A stretch of DNA of 64,000 nt from Anaerolineales bacterium (GTDB lineage Bacteria; Chloroflexota; Anaerolineae; 4572-78; J111). The notes beneath the pieces are model-generated. The model had not been told where the DNA came from and ran no database searches. It worked only from the letters and a program-made list of their open reading frames with translations. Within the stretch, counting starts at the first letter, position 1. Each line of letters begins with the position of its first letter. This document shows positions 16,451 through 25,615 of the stretch, piece after piece. The stretch lies in assembly GCA_020634855.1 (NCBI GenBank), contig JACKAU010000002.1:806001-870000 (forward strand), given 5' to 3'. The position numbers and the translations under genes were made by a program.

Positions 16451-18199
16451 TCATTTCCTGACCACCGCTTTAAACGTTCGCTCCAGAATTCTGATCGTAT
16501 TTTCCGAAAGCTCACACTCCGGCCAAACATAACAACTGACTTGTTTGTAGGGTAATGGGCGCGCTGAGTCGGTGTCATTGCCGGCCCGGACGGAGAAGCG
16601 CTCAACTTCTTCATCGCTGGCCGTTACGATTTCAATCACATTGAAATCGAATAAATGGTTGCGAACCAGAGAGTTGATTCGCAAAATTCCGTTCATTTGC
16701 TGGTAGGGTTCCTGCCAGGTCGAGTCGAAAACCGCGATCACTTCACGCGATGGACAGAATAAAAATTCCCAACTTTGGCCGCATACCCGGCAGCCGTGGT
16801 AAGTCAGCGATTTTTTGCCGACGTGTTCGGTGTAAGTGCCACAGAACGTCAGGCAATCGACGCATAGCAGGCGGTCAGCTCGGTCGCCAAGGCGGGTGGT
16901 GGTGTCGTGGCTGATGCTGTCCAAAATCCAGAGCGCGGTTTTATTGAGCCGGTGGTTCGGCTTGTTGGCCAGATCGAGCAGCGCTTCAACCGGTTCGCTG
17001 CCCAGGCGGACCAAGACGTGCGGCGCAATAAATCGTCCCAGCCAATCATCGCTGCGGAGATAATCGAGCAAAACCGTGGGCGACCGGAGTTTTTGGAGTT
17101 CTGAATTTAACTGGTCCAACGCCACCTGCCAGGTTACCCCGGTAGCGTGATGACGTAATGCGGCGGCGACTTCGGTGGTGTAGGGGCGTTTAGCCCACCA
17201 TAGTAGCCAATAACGATAGGCATAAACCGTGTCAAAAGAAATTTGGTTAAGGTAGGTCGGCCACATCCGGGTAAGGCCGTGGGCTACTCCAAAAATGATA
17301 AAGCCCGCTAGCCAACCGGTGGAGGTTGGATACAGATCGAGCAGCCCGGCTAAAAACGTAATCAGCAAAGCCCAAAAAAGAATCGTAACAGCGCCAATTT
17401 TGCGACCCAGGCCATAGCCGCTCAAACTGCCGATTAGGAAGCCTCCGGTAAACAGCGCCATCCGGTGGGTAGGCAGTAGATTAATCAATACAACGCCCAG
17501 CGTGTGCGCTACAAACACGCCAAATAGGAGGCTGAGTAACAAATCATAGCTGAGATGAAACAGCGATTTTAGGCTAAACATCCAAGCGATGATCAACCCC
17601 ACCACGATGAAAAACCACAGGTAGCCAAGAATAATGTTCGGCTGCTCATTAAAGATCGGCAGCATCTGCCCGATACCGGCCAGGCTACCCAGCGCAAAAC
17701 CGACCGTCAAGCGAGGTTGTAGAAAAGCGATCTGGCTGTCTGAAAATTTGGGGATGTTTTTGTCGATGAGCTGTCCGTCAAAGATGAAGCCGTTTAGCCA
17801 GTGAGTCCAGGTGACCCGTTTGGATTGCAGCACTCTCCCGAATAAGTAACCGCTGCTGCCTCCCACCAGCCCGCCGATGACCAACCCCAGACCGAGTCTT
17901 GTCGCCGCCGGAACTTGCCCAAAAAAGATCGAGGCAATTAGCCAACACACCACGATACCGGAAAGTGCTGTCAAAGCGGCGATCATTAAGATGGCCCGGC
18001 GATCAATCGGCTCTCCGGCGCTCAGGCGAAACAGGTGTTCAGCATACGCCGCGTCATTACAGTTGCGCCACTCGCGCCAGATGATTTGTTGCCAGTTGGG
18101 GGGCGACTGCATGAGGGTCGGCGAGGATTCGCCGGAAACGAAAATAACGTTAGTTACTGATTCTTTGACTTGCTCGGGTTCGGTCCGGTCTGTGGTCAT
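16451..18199 (-). CDS. Membrane protein with C-terminal zinc-ribbon domain, paralogue of the upstream gene
   Basis: The 582-residue protein starts with a short IIWREWRNCNDAAYAEHLFRL segment, then a membrane module of roughly eight to ten spans (residues about 70-305), a helical segment with HEAT-like feel (LRSDDWLGRFIAPHVLVRLG) and a C-terminal domain with paired cysteines (CVDCLTFC, GCRVC) and the conserved end RAGNDTDS...SENTIRILERTF. The first and last parts are clearly homologous to the neighbouring 18196-19092 product, which lacks the membrane module. The start overlaps that gene's stop as ATGA, so translation is coupled. Not a family I can name; its role is presumably membrane anchoring for the GTPase system. 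Confidence 0.65.
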   Translation of the reverse strand: MTTDRTEPEQVKESVTNVIFVSGESSPTLMQSPPNWQQIIWREWRNCNDAAYAEHLFRLSAGEPIDRRAILMIAALTALSGIVVCWLIASIFFGQVPAATRLGLGLVIGGLVGGSSGYLFGRVLQSKRVTWTHWLNGFIFDGQLIDKNIPKFSDSQIAFLQPRLTVGFALGSLAGIGQMLPIFNEQPNIILGYLWFFIVVGLIIAWMFSLKSLFHLSYDLLLSLLFGVFVAHTLGVVLINLLPTHRMALFTGGFLIGSLSGYGLGRKIGAVTILFWALLITFLAGLLDLYPTSTGWLAGFIIFGVAHGLTRMWPTYLNQISFDTVYAYRYWLLWWAKRPYTTEVAAALRHHATGVTWQVALDQLNSELQKLRSPTVLLDYLRSDDWLGRFIAPHVLVRLGSEPVEALLDLANKPNHRLNKTALWILDSISHDTTTRLGDRADRLLCVDCLTFCGTYTEHVGKKSLTYHGCRVCGQSWEFLFCPSREVIAVFDSTWQEPYQQMNGILRINSLVRNHLFDFNVIEIVTASDEEVERFSVRAGNDTDSARPLPYKQVSCYVWPECELSENTIRILERTFKAVVRK

Positions 18200-19092
18200 C
18201 GCGTCGTCTGCTCAACCCGTCCAAAGCTATTTTCCAAAATACGGATAGTATTGGCCGACAGGTGACAGTCCGGTCCGATGGTACAGCGCATACGCGGGTA
18301 GCGAGAGCGACGCAGCGAATCGGTGTCGTTGCCGGCCTGCACGGCGAAGCGTTCAATGTCTTCATCGGTGGCACGGATAATTTCAATACGGTCGAAATCA
18401 AACAGGATGCGGCGAGTAAACCAATTGGCCCGAATTAAGCCCTCTTGACAGCTAAGGCCGGACGAACGGTTGTCGAACACGACCACCATTTCCTGAGTGC
18501 GATGGAGCAGCCCCCGGCTGCGGCGGCAGTTGCGGCAGCCGTAGAACTGCCAATCGGATCGCCAAGGCCGGTCGATCCAGAGCAGTCCACAGCCTAGCCA
18601 ACAGTCGGGGCAAATCCAGCATTCGGGTTCGGCGGCCAATCGAGTCGTGGTGTCAACCGAGATACAATGTAAAACCCAACGGGCGTCCTCTTGACCATAG
18701 CTGCTATCGCCGAAAGCGACGTCTTCCAACGCCTCGACCGCATGGCCCCCGATTTCAAAAAGCAAATGCCGGCCTAGAAAGCGCCTAAACCAATGCACAT
18801 GGCTCAAATCTCGCAGCGATTGACCGACCGACAGATAATCATTTTTGGCTCGATCGAGGCGCTCCAGCCGCCCGCCCCAAATCTTTCGCAGCGATGCGCT
18901 ATGGCACCGGCCCTGCCGCAGCGCGGCTTCAACCTCAGATAGCAGCGGCCGGCCCTGGACAATGTCGGACGGATCGGGTTGGCCGATGTTGTCTTTTGAC
19001 AGCGCAAAGTGAAGTTGTTTGGCGTAAGCGTCATCTTGGGTGTGATGCCATTCGCGCCACAGAATCTCGGACCAGTTGCGGCTATCGATCAT
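18196..19092 (-). CDS. Soluble zinc-ribbon protein of the GTPase cluster
   Basis: The 298-residue protein opens with EILWREWHHTQDDAYAKQL, has a helical middle (FRRFLGRHLLFEIGGHAVEAL) and a cysteine-rich part, CWICPDCWLGCG and GCRNCRRS, then a beta-rich domain ending QAGNDTDSLRRSRYPRMR and SANTIRILENSF. The cysteines probably bind zinc. The ending is shared with the product of 16451-18199, showing duplication plus gain or loss of a membrane module. It starts 3 bp after the GTPase stop codon and ends in an ATGA overlap, so it belongs to one tight operon. Function unknown. Confidence 0.65.
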   Translation of the reverse strand: MIDSRNWSEILWREWHHTQDDAYAKQLHFALSKDNIGQPDPSDIVQGRPLLSEVEAALRQGRCHSASLRKIWGGRLERLDRAKNDYLSVGQSLRDLSHVHWFRRFLGRHLLFEIGGHAVEALEDVAFGDSSYGQEDARWVLHCISVDTTTRLAAEPECWICPDCWLGCGLLWIDRPWRSDWQFYGCRNCRRSRGLLHRTQEMVVVFDNRSSGLSCQEGLIRANWFTRRILFDFDRIEIIRATDEDIERFAVQAGNDTDSLRRSRYPRMRCTIGPDCHLSANTIRILENSFGRVEQTTR

Positions 19093-19095
19093 CCG

Positions 19096-20082
19096 TTACC
19101 AACCCCACCAGCGTTTGAGGGAGCGGAGGGGACCGTCGAACGATTTTTCCATAACCCACAGGATCGGATCGAGGATGCGGCGCGGCACAATTTCAACCGA
19201 CAGTTCAGCGCCGTCAGGCTCCGTACCCAGCGCCGAAATAATGGAAAAGCTGAGGCTTTTGAAATTCGACTCGGCGGCGTTGATAAATTCGTGGGCGTGA
19301 AGTTCCTCTTCGGTGAAGTCGTGCAGCAGGTCTGAAATTTCGCGCATTCGATCCAGATAGGTTTCGGTCTCGGCCAGGGCATCGACGGAGCCATCAATGA
19401 GATAGGTGGCGAGATCAGCCCATTTGCCGGTAAAGTGACCGACCAATTTATCGGCCTTAGTGAAAACGACGATCAGATTCTGGTTTTTAGTATCGCCGCT
19501 CAATTCGCCCATCCCAACAATATAGGTATTGAGCAACTGCTGCATCCCGGCCCGGGCGTCGTCCAAATCGGCAATACTGATCAGCAGCATAGCGGCTTCG
19601 GCGCGGCGTACGAAACCGGCAAACTGAACCAACTGCGTCGGCTTTTCAAAACACTCGCCGCCGGTATCGAACATCAGCAAGCTACAATTGGGCTGCATCG
19701 GCACCCCCTCGGCCCGGATCATTGTGGGGCGGGGGAAGTTTTTGGGCGTGGAGTCAGGCAGAAAGCCGTCATCGAGCATGCGGGCGTTGCCATAAACGGT
19801 GTCGAGGCTGTCTTCGTTGAGGCCCATCGTGTAAAAGTCGGGCCAATCGCGGGCCAGCGTTAATTTTTTGAGGGTGAAAAAGAGGGTGGCAAAGTAGACC
19901 GTCTTGCCGTGCTGCCGGAAGCCAATGGCACTGATGACGACCGGTGGGTATTTACTATAATCCTTGGCGTACAGGGCCGGCACCTGCTCATTGCAGGTGG
20001 GGCACAGATAAACCAAGGTTGACCTACCGCCGATTTTTTCTTTTTTGAATTTGACGTCATCGATACAGAAAGGACAAAGCAT
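19096..20082 (-). CDS. Zinc-ribbon GTPase (double-GTPase-like, conflict-system type)
   Basis: The 328-residue protein starts with a zinc ribbon (Cys 3, 6, 27, 30), followed by a P-loop GTPase: G1 GFRQHGKT (residues 54-61), G3 LLMFDTGGE, a strand MLLISIADLDD and G4 VVFTKADKLV, with SALG as a possible G5. The TKAD motif indicates guanine specificity. It resembles GTPases that Aravind-type surveys place with GAP1 proteins in predicted defence or programmed-response systems. It heads the tight operon with the two zinc-ribbon paralogues. The downstream partners at 14889-15542 and 13169-14815 are separated by the toxin-antitoxin pair. Confidence 0.75.
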   Translation of the reverse strand: MLCPFCIDDVKFKKEKIGGRSTLVYLCPTCNEQVPALYAKDYSKYPPVVISAIGFRQHGKTVYFATLFFTLKKLTLARDWPDFYTMGLNEDSLDTVYGNARMLDDGFLPDSTPKNFPRPTMIRAEGVPMQPNCSLLMFDTGGECFEKPTQLVQFAGFVRRAEAAMLLISIADLDDARAGMQQLLNTYIVGMGELSGDTKNQNLIVVFTKADKLVGHFTGKWADLATYLIDGSVDALAETETYLDRMREISDLLHDFTEEELHAHEFINAAESNFKSLSFSIISALGTEPDGAELSVEIVPRRILDPILWVMEKSFDGPLRSLKRWWGW

Positions 20083-20112
20083 AATATGAGATTTCCTTGG
20101 TAGTAGATTGTG

Positions 20113-20529
20113 TTATTCACCAACCATCTGAACTATGATGCGTCGCTGGCGATGGCGGTTGTCGAAATCGATGAAGGTGATCTCTTGCCACGTACCCAGG
20201 ATGAGCTGCCGGTCTGAAAACGGCACGGTCAGCGACGGCCCCAGCAGCGCGGCCCGGACGTGCGAAAAGCCGTTGCCGTCATGCCAGCGCTCGTTGTGTT
20301 TGTAGGCCCAGGCTTGCGCGGCGATCCGCTCGAACATCGCTTCAAAATCGGCCAGCATGCCGCTTTCATATTCAACGGTGGTGATGGCGCTGGTGGCGCT
20401 GGGTGTAAAGACGGTGGCGATGCCGCTTTCCAGTTCGCTGGTGCGCACGGCGCTCGATACGGCATCGGTGATATTATGCATATCGCAAAAGCCACGACAG
20501 GCAATGTGAAATTCGTGGGTGACAACCAT
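20113..20529 (-). CDS. YjbQ family protein (UPF0047)
   Basis: A 138-residue protein with the family landmarks HEFHIACRGFCDMHNITD, SGIATVFTPSATSAITTVEYE, HNERWHDGNGFSHVRAALLG and LGTWQEITFIDFDNR. YjbQ proteins show thiamine-phosphate-synthase activity in tests, but their physiological role is unclear. The frame is open to 20661, yet the ATG at 20529 is chosen: it has a GAGGAGAG site, the usual family length, and the upstream extension crosses a palindromic repeat at 20555-20612. It lies 30 bp upstream of the GTPase gene on the same strand. Confidence 0.85.
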   Translation of the reverse strand: MVVTHEFHIACRGFCDMHNITDAVSSAVRTSELESGIATVFTPSATSAITTVEYESGMLADFEAMFERIAAQAWAYKHNERWHDGNGFSHVRAALLGPSLTVPFSDRQLILGTWQEITFIDFDNRHRQRRIIVQMVGE

Positions 20530-20554
20530 CGTTTCTCTCCTCAAATAAGAGTCT

Positions 20555-20612
20555 GGAGCGTCAAAGTAAACTTTGACCTTACCTTGAATGACAAAGCAAG
20601 CTTTGTCGCTCC
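20555..20612. repeat. Palindromic repeat (ggagcg family)
   Basis: Outer arms ctggagcg/cgctccag enclose two smaller hairpins, tcaaag/ctttga and acaaag/ctttgt. It is related to 6293-6326 through the caaagcaagcttt core. Confidence 0.6.
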
Positions 20613-20783
20613 AGTAACTTTTCATTTCCGGTGTGATCTCATTTGAGACTGTTGCACTCACCGTAACTTTTACATTTTAGCATATTTTGGCAACCAACGT
20701 AAGCATTGGTTTAAGCTATTTGGGCTACTTCTCCAAGCTGTATATAATTGTGAGGAATTGGCCAACGAGAGGGGCGGATCGCT

Positions 20784-21692
20784 GTGTACAATCAAAAAAA
20801 TCACCCATTTAATTCCTTTTATAATCACAAATTTGGCTTTCACATTACCGGTCCCCGGCAAGATGCCTTTGCCGAGGTTTTGCGACTGCGGCCCAAAGTG
20901 GTCAAAACGCTCGATTTTTCAGTCGATGTGATGCGCCGTATCAGACAGGAAATTCCCGACGTGTTTCTCATCGGGCGGCTGTTCGTACATCCGCAAGATT
21001 TTGGGCAATTGAGCGGCGGCACAGCCCGCGATGCCCGGCGTAAGGGTGTCGAGATGGCCGAGCGCATTTTGCGGGAGGAAGTCAATCGAGATCGTCATCA
21101 TTTTAGGGGGCGGCCTTTATTCAACGCCTGGGAGTCACTCAACGAGGTTTTTCCCGAATGGAGCGATGACAACACCCACAAATTGTTCGATGAATACCAG
21201 GTAGCGTTTGGGCAAAAGATGCTGGCAGCCGGCTTCGAGCCGGTAGCCTTTAATTTTGGCCAGGGCAACGGGCGCGGCCGGCAGTGGCTGCGACTCTACC
21301 CCGGCACGCTGGAAACCTACACTTACCTGGGCTTCCACGAGTACGACTGGCCGACGATGGATCGCCTACACCGGATCGGGCTGGAGGGACCAAGCGAGCC
21401 ACAAAATCGGGTGCCGCTTGTCGGCGTGGGGCGTGGCAATGATGGTATGTGGCGCTGCTTACGCTATCGCCGGGTTATGTATGAAGGTATTCGCCAGAAG
21501 TTTGGCGACAAACACACCGTCATCATTACCGAGTGCGGCATGACGCAGGGGGTGTGGGGCGGTGCGGCGCGGGATATTGGACCGTGGGCTAAACAACTAA
21601 CGGTGCCACACAACATTCCCGGTGGGGTGGTCAATACCCTATTCATCCCGAAGATTATTGGCAAACGTTGCTGTGGTATAACGGCGAGTTGA
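20784..21692 (+). CDS. GH-A-type glycoside-hydrolase-like protein, N-terminal part (frameshifted gene)
   Basis: About 285 residues form a TIM-barrel-like domain: KVVKTLDFSVDVMRRIRQE, LFNAWESLNEVFPEW with an Asn-Glu pair at the place of the acid/base of clan GH-A, YTYLGFHEYDWPT, and VIITECGMTQG with a Glu suited as nucleophile. The frame goes wrong near 21630-21640: the downstream frame reads YPIHPEDYWQTLLWYNGEL, a natural continuation. One missing G (gtggtcaa for gtgggtcaa) restores it. It is divergent from the YjbQ-GTPase operon. There is no signal peptide, so the protein may be cytoplasmic or carried out in another way. Confidence 0.65.
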   Translation: MYNQKNHPFNSFYNHKFGFHITGPRQDAFAEVLRLRPKVVKTLDFSVDVMRRIRQEIPDVFLIGRLFVHPQDFGQLSGGTARDARRKGVEMAERILREEVNRDRHHFRGRPLFNAWESLNEVFPEWSDDNTHKLFDEYQVAFGQKMLAAGFEPVAFNFGQGNGRGRQWLRLYPGTLETYTYLGFHEYDWPTMDRLHRIGLEGPSEPQNRVPLVGVGRGNDGMWRCLRYRRVMYEGIRQKFGDKHTVIITECGMTQGVWGGAARDIGPWAKQLTVPHNIPGGVVNTLFIPKIIGKRCCGITAS

Positions 21693-23506
21693 TGAAAGAT
21701 GATTTCGTGATGGGCGCTTGCCTGTTTGTGACCGGTGCGGCGGGCTTACCGGAGTGGGAAACGTTTGAGCACCTCGGCGCTATCACCGATCGCATCTGCG
21801 CTTTTCAAAAATTGTACGATTTTGACGATCTGCCTGGCGCTATCATGCCGGAGGTGACCGCCATTCGCCCCATCGAGCCGGAGGTAGATGAGCCGCACAG
21901 CGAGGAAACGGCGACTCTGCAGGAAGAGTCTCAAAAACTGCTCGAAGAGGACCTGATCGAAACTGATGCCGGTACATCTTCTGCGGAATCCGCACGCGAG
22001 TGGCGCTATACGTTTGAAACGGGTCAAGGGCTGGGTCTGCTCGTTGGCGATATTGGTATTCCCGGCGAACGGATTGCTATCACCCGGCCGGATGGTCAAC
22101 ATCTGAACGTGACCAGCGGCAGTAAGGGGGAGCATGGCGCGGGCGGTTTCGAGACCTATGCCCAGAAGCCGGGCCGCTATCAGATTGAGTTTTTAGACCA
22201 GAAATTCAATTTGACGCTGAGCGGCCAGTTTACCCGCGTTAATTTCTACAAGGTTGACAAGGACGATGCTGCGGCCTCAACGCCTGAGCCAGAAGAAATA
22301 ATCGAAGAGACCCCACCTATCGAAGGTATTTTGCCCGAGCCGCCTGTCAACCCAACGCCGCCCGAAATAGAAGCCCCGTTGGCTCCGCAGCCGGTTCCCG
22401 TTCCGACGCCGCCCCAATCGATCCAGACTGAGTGGACCTACACCTTTGAAACGGGGCAAGGGCTGGGCCTGCTGGTCGGTGATATCGGCATTCCCGGCGA
22501 ACGGATTTCGATCATTAAGCCGGATGGCCGCTGGGTCCAAGTGACCAGCGGCAGCAAAGGGGAACACGGCATTGGTGGCTTTGAGATGTATGCCCAGCAG
22601 CCCGGCCGCTACCAGATTGAGTTTATGGAGCAGCGCTTCACCTTGACGCTGACCGGCCAGTTTACCCGCGTTAATTTTCGCCGGATTGCTTCCGGGCCGT
22701 CGGCGGCTGCATCGGCTTTGGCAGCGCCGGTTCAAACCCCGCCGCCGGCAACTGACTCCGCTCCACCGGCTGCGGCCCCACCGCCCGATTTTAAGGATGA
22801 ATCGATTAAAACAACGGTCCCCGCTACCCAGGCCAGTCAGCCGAGTCTGGCCCCGTCGCCGCCAACAACAACAGTGTCCACCTCGTCGCCCTCCACCAGA
22901 CCACCGACACCGCCCGCCGACTCCGCTCCACCGGTTGCGGCCCCACCACCCGATTTCAAGGATGAGCCGAGCCAAACACCGGCCCCCGCTACCCCACCCA
23001 ATCAGCCGAGTCTGGCCCCGGCTCCGGCGCCAACCGCGTCCGCCTCGCCGCCCCCCTCTGGGCCATCGACGCCGCCGGCCGACCCTACACCGGCTAAATG
23101 GCGCTACCGCATGGAAAGCGGTCGGGGGATGAGCCTACTGGTTGGTGATATCGGAGTCAAAGGCGAACGCATTACCATCACCCGGCCGGACGGTCGCCGG
23201 GAACAACTGACCAGCGGCAGCAAAGCGGAGTACGGGATCGGCGGTTTCGAACTCTATGCCCAGCAGCCGGGAGTGTATCGGGTGGAGTTTTTAGATCAGA
23301 CCTTTGAGCTACAGTTGACCGGCCAGTTCACCAAAGTTATCTTCGAGTACAGCACCCAGCCGGCTCAGCCGGAGTTTACGGCGGCGGCGATCCCGGCTGC
23401 GGTTTCTCCTCCCCCAGAGCCGGTGTTTGAACCGAAAAAACCGGATCGGTTTGGGCTGTTAAAGGTGGCGTTGGGCTTTATCATTAGTTTGTTCAAGCGA
23501 AAATAG
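21668..23506 (+). CDS. Same gene, C-terminal part: end of barrel plus three repeated beta domains
   Basis: This frame supplies the end of the barrel (LLWYNGELMKDDFVMGACLF) and then three copies of a roughly 80-residue beta domain at about 22001-22255, 22432-22680 and 23095-23345. Each carries GLLVGDIG or SLLVGDIG, GERI, ITRPDG or IIKPDG, TSGSK, GGFE and LTGQFT-like ends. Pro/Ala/Ser/Thr-rich linkers separate them; the linker around 22690-23090 is itself internally repeated. The tail ends with a hydrophobic patch and basic LFKRK. The repeats look like carbohydrate- or surface-binding modules, but I do not recognise the family. Confidence 0.65.
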   Translation: MLWYNGELMKDDFVMGACLFVTGAAGLPEWETFEHLGAITDRICAFQKLYDFDDLPGAIMPEVTAIRPIEPEVDEPHSEETATLQEESQKLLEEDLIETDAGTSSAESAREWRYTFETGQGLGLLVGDIGIPGERIAITRPDGQHLNVTSGSKGEHGAGGFETYAQKPGRYQIEFLDQKFNLTLSGQFTRVNFYKVDKDDAAASTPEPEEIIEETPPIEGILPEPPVNPTPPEIEAPLAPQPVPVPTPPQSIQTEWTYTFETGQGLGLLVGDIGIPGERISIIKPDGRWVQVTSGSKGEHGIGGFEMYAQQPGRYQIEFMEQRFTLTLTGQFTRVNFRRIASGPSAAASALAAPVQTPPPATDSAPPAAAPPPDFKDESIKTTVPATQASQPSLAPSPPTTTVSTSSPSTRPPTPPADSAPPVAAPPPDFKDEPSQTPAPATPPNQPSLAPAPAPTASASPPPSGPSTPPADPTPAKWRYRMESGRGMSLLVGDIGVKGERITITRPDGRREQLTSGSKAEYGIGGFELYAQQPGVYRVEFLDQTFELQLTGQFTKVIFEYSTQPAQPEFTAAAIPAAVSPPPEPVFEPKKPDRFGLLKVALGFIISLFKRK

Positions 23507-23808
23507 ATTTCCGCCCAGACAGCCAGGCCAAACCGAGACGCCTCACCGCTGCCTTTAGATGTTTAGTCCAAACTATGGTAAAATCCAGGTCATTCCTCGC
23601 CACAATGAAGTAGTCTCATCCTACCATTGCATAATATCGATTTGTGGCGTAAAGTCAGTCTAGAGAACACGCGACACACAAACACATTTCAACTTTGTAC
23701 TCATTCAGGCGACTGGCACTTTGGCCCGGTATCGTTACCATAATTAAGCGCCAGTTACTTGATTTGCTAAATAAATACTAACCCATTACCAAACCGTGAG
23801 GAGATATC

Positions 23809-24213
23809 GTGGCCAAGAAAAACGATTCAGGCGCGAGCCTGGAACTGGATCAACAGGGTGTTAATCGCATTCGTGACATTGTGTTTGGCCCTCAGATGAG
23901 GGAGTACGAGCAACGCTTTCAACAGATTAAGAACGACCTTGAGCGAATGCAGCAGGAAATGGAAAGGCTATCCGATAAATTAATTGATCAGGATGCCGAA
24001 CAACTAAAAAAACTGCAAGCTTTACAGCAAGATATGCGTAAAAGTGATGACACTTTACGGAATGAATTGCGCGAATCATCTCAAAAGCTGACCGATGAAA
24101 AAGTGGACCGCGTAACGTTGGCCGAACTGTTTATTGAGCTTGGCAATAATATAAAGAGCGGCGGCTCTTTAACGGATTTAATTGGCATGCTTGTTCAGGA
24201 TAATGACAAATAA
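23809..24213 (+). CDS. Coiled-coil protein of the small-GTPase operon
   Basis: A 134-residue soluble protein dominated by a charged heptad-like helix (YEQRFQQIKNDLERMQQEME through DDTLRNELRESSQKL, residues about 27-95), ending in a short hydrophobic helix region LAELFIELGNNI and LTDLIGML. It starts with GTG at 23809 after GAGGAG. The next gene begins before its stop. It is likely a structural or partner protein for the Ras-like GTPase encoded downstream; no named family is recognised. The 300 bp upstream (23507-23808) hold no gene or clear repeat. Confidence 0.65.
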   Translation: MAKKNDSGASLELDQQGVNRIRDIVFGPQMREYEQRFQQIKNDLERMQQEMERLSDKLIDQDAEQLKKLQALQQDMRKSDDTLRNELRESSQKLTDEKVDRVTLAELFIELGNNIKSGGSLTDLIGMLVQDNDK

Positions 24214-25600
24214 GGAAGTGGTTTCGGACACGTCAACCGCCCCAGAGGAGGGTCAAACAGCCTCGGGCGAGAATCACGCCACTGACCCACAAACGGAGGC
24301 CACATTAGAATCGCTGCGTGAGATTATACTCGGGCAGGATCGACAACAGATTGCCGGTATCGAAACGGAGCTTGAGCAGCTTGAGCAGCGAGTGACCGAT
24401 CCGGACAAACTCATTGCCATCATTACGCCGGTAATGAGCCATGCTATCCGGCGAACCATCCGCGACTCCCGTGAGGCAATGATCGAGGCGCTTTATCCTA
24501 TTGTTGGCACGCTGGTGATGCGCGCCGTGGCCGAGGCTATTCGTGACCTGGCCCAATCGGTTGACGCTCAGATGCGCACCTCGCTCGACTTCTCTACCCT
24601 GTGGCGTCGGTTTCAGGCTCGGGTGGGAGGGGTGAAAGCGAGCGAGTTGACGCTGCGTGACGCTTTGCCCTTTCAGGTTTCCGAACTATTCCTTATTCAC
24701 CGAGAAAAAGGGTTGCTTCTGCTGCATTTGTCCAGCAGTCCGGATACGTCGCCTGACTCTGACTTGATCAGCAGTATGCTCACGGCCATCCGTGATTTTG
24801 TACAAGACTCTTTTGGGCAGGGTAAAACCGGGCAACTCAATGAGATTCAGTATGGCGAGCAGAGTATTCTGCTTGAAACAGCCACCCACGTTTATCTGGC
24901 GGCGGTGGTCGAAGGGGTAACGCCCAGCGGCTTCCGAGCAACCATGCGTGAGCGCGTTGTTGAAATAAGTTCTGCCTATGAGGATACCTTGCGCGATTAT
25001 GATGGCGAAGTAGGGGCGCTAACAAATGCGGCGCCGTCGTTGCAATCTTTGATTGAAAACTATCAATCTAAGCCGCAGTTGAGCCTGGTGCAAAAGCGAG
25101 TTTTGATTGGGGTGTTCGGGCTGTTGATCGTGGTGTTATCGGGTTGCATGCTGATCGGCTGGGCTTGGCAGCAATTCGCCAGCCAGCCGACCCCAATTGT
25201 TGTGGTCGTAACCGCCACTTCTACAGCTACCCCGTCACCCACACCAAGCCCCACCGTCACGCCAACGGTCACGCCATCGCTAACTTATACCCCAACCCCC
25301 ACAGCCACCCCTACGTCAACCCCTACCCCGTCGCCCACGGCGACCCCCACCCGCGCGTTTGTGGCCGGTACGATGACCGGCAGCGTCTGGGTCCATGTAG
25401 GACCCGGTGACGATACTGAACGCTTGACGGTGGCGTTAGATCGCGGTTTTTCGGTTGAGGTGTTGGGCGCTTTCGAGGATTGGTATCGAGTGCGTTGGTC
25501 TCCGCAAACCGGGGCTGAAGTCCTCGGCTGGGTGCCAGCCCAATGGGTTGAAACAGATGCTGACGTCCCCCCGGAACTGGTGACGCCAGCCCCCAATTAA
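24203..25600 (+). CDS. Membrane protein with GTPase-linked N-terminal domain and C-terminal SH3b
   Basis: The 465-residue protein has a helical N-terminal domain: DKLIAIITPVMSHAIRRTI, IEALYPIVGTLVMRAVAEAI, then FQVSELFLIHREKGLLLLHL and SSMLTAIRDFVQDSFGQG. I know this pattern from proteins next to bacterial small Ras-like GTPases, where an OmpA domain often follows. Here a membrane span (VLIGVFGLLIVVLSGCMLIGW) is followed by a Thr/Pro repeat stretch and a bacterial SH3 domain (GSVWVHVGPGDDTE, WYRVRW, LGWVPAQWVE) facing outside. The frame is open from a TTG at 24182; ATG 24203 is chosen, overlapping the previous gene by 11 bp. Confidence 0.7.
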   Translation: MTNKEVVSDTSTAPEEGQTASGENHATDPQTEATLESLREIILGQDRQQIAGIETELEQLEQRVTDPDKLIAIITPVMSHAIRRTIRDSREAMIEALYPIVGTLVMRAVAEAIRDLAQSVDAQMRTSLDFSTLWRRFQARVGGVKASELTLRDALPFQVSELFLIHREKGLLLLHLSSSPDTSPDSDLISSMLTAIRDFVQDSFGQGKTGQLNEIQYGEQSILLETATHVYLAAVVEGVTPSGFRATMRERVVEISSAYEDTLRDYDGEVGALTNAAPSLQSLIENYQSKPQLSLVQKRVLIGVFGLLIVVLSGCMLIGWAWQQFASQPTPIVVVVTATSTATPSPTPSPTVTPTVTPSLTYTPTPTATPTSTPTPSPTATPTRAFVAGTMTGSVWVHVGPGDDTERLTVALDRGFSVEVLGAFEDWYRVRWSPQTGAEVLGWVPAQWVETDADVPPELVTPAPN

Positions 25601-25615
25601 TAGGGAGGAAGGACA

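Noticed and set aside
20530..20661. N-terminal extension of the YjbQ-like protein
   Set aside because: It crosses a palindromic repeat, and a good ribosome site with the usual family start lies at 20529.
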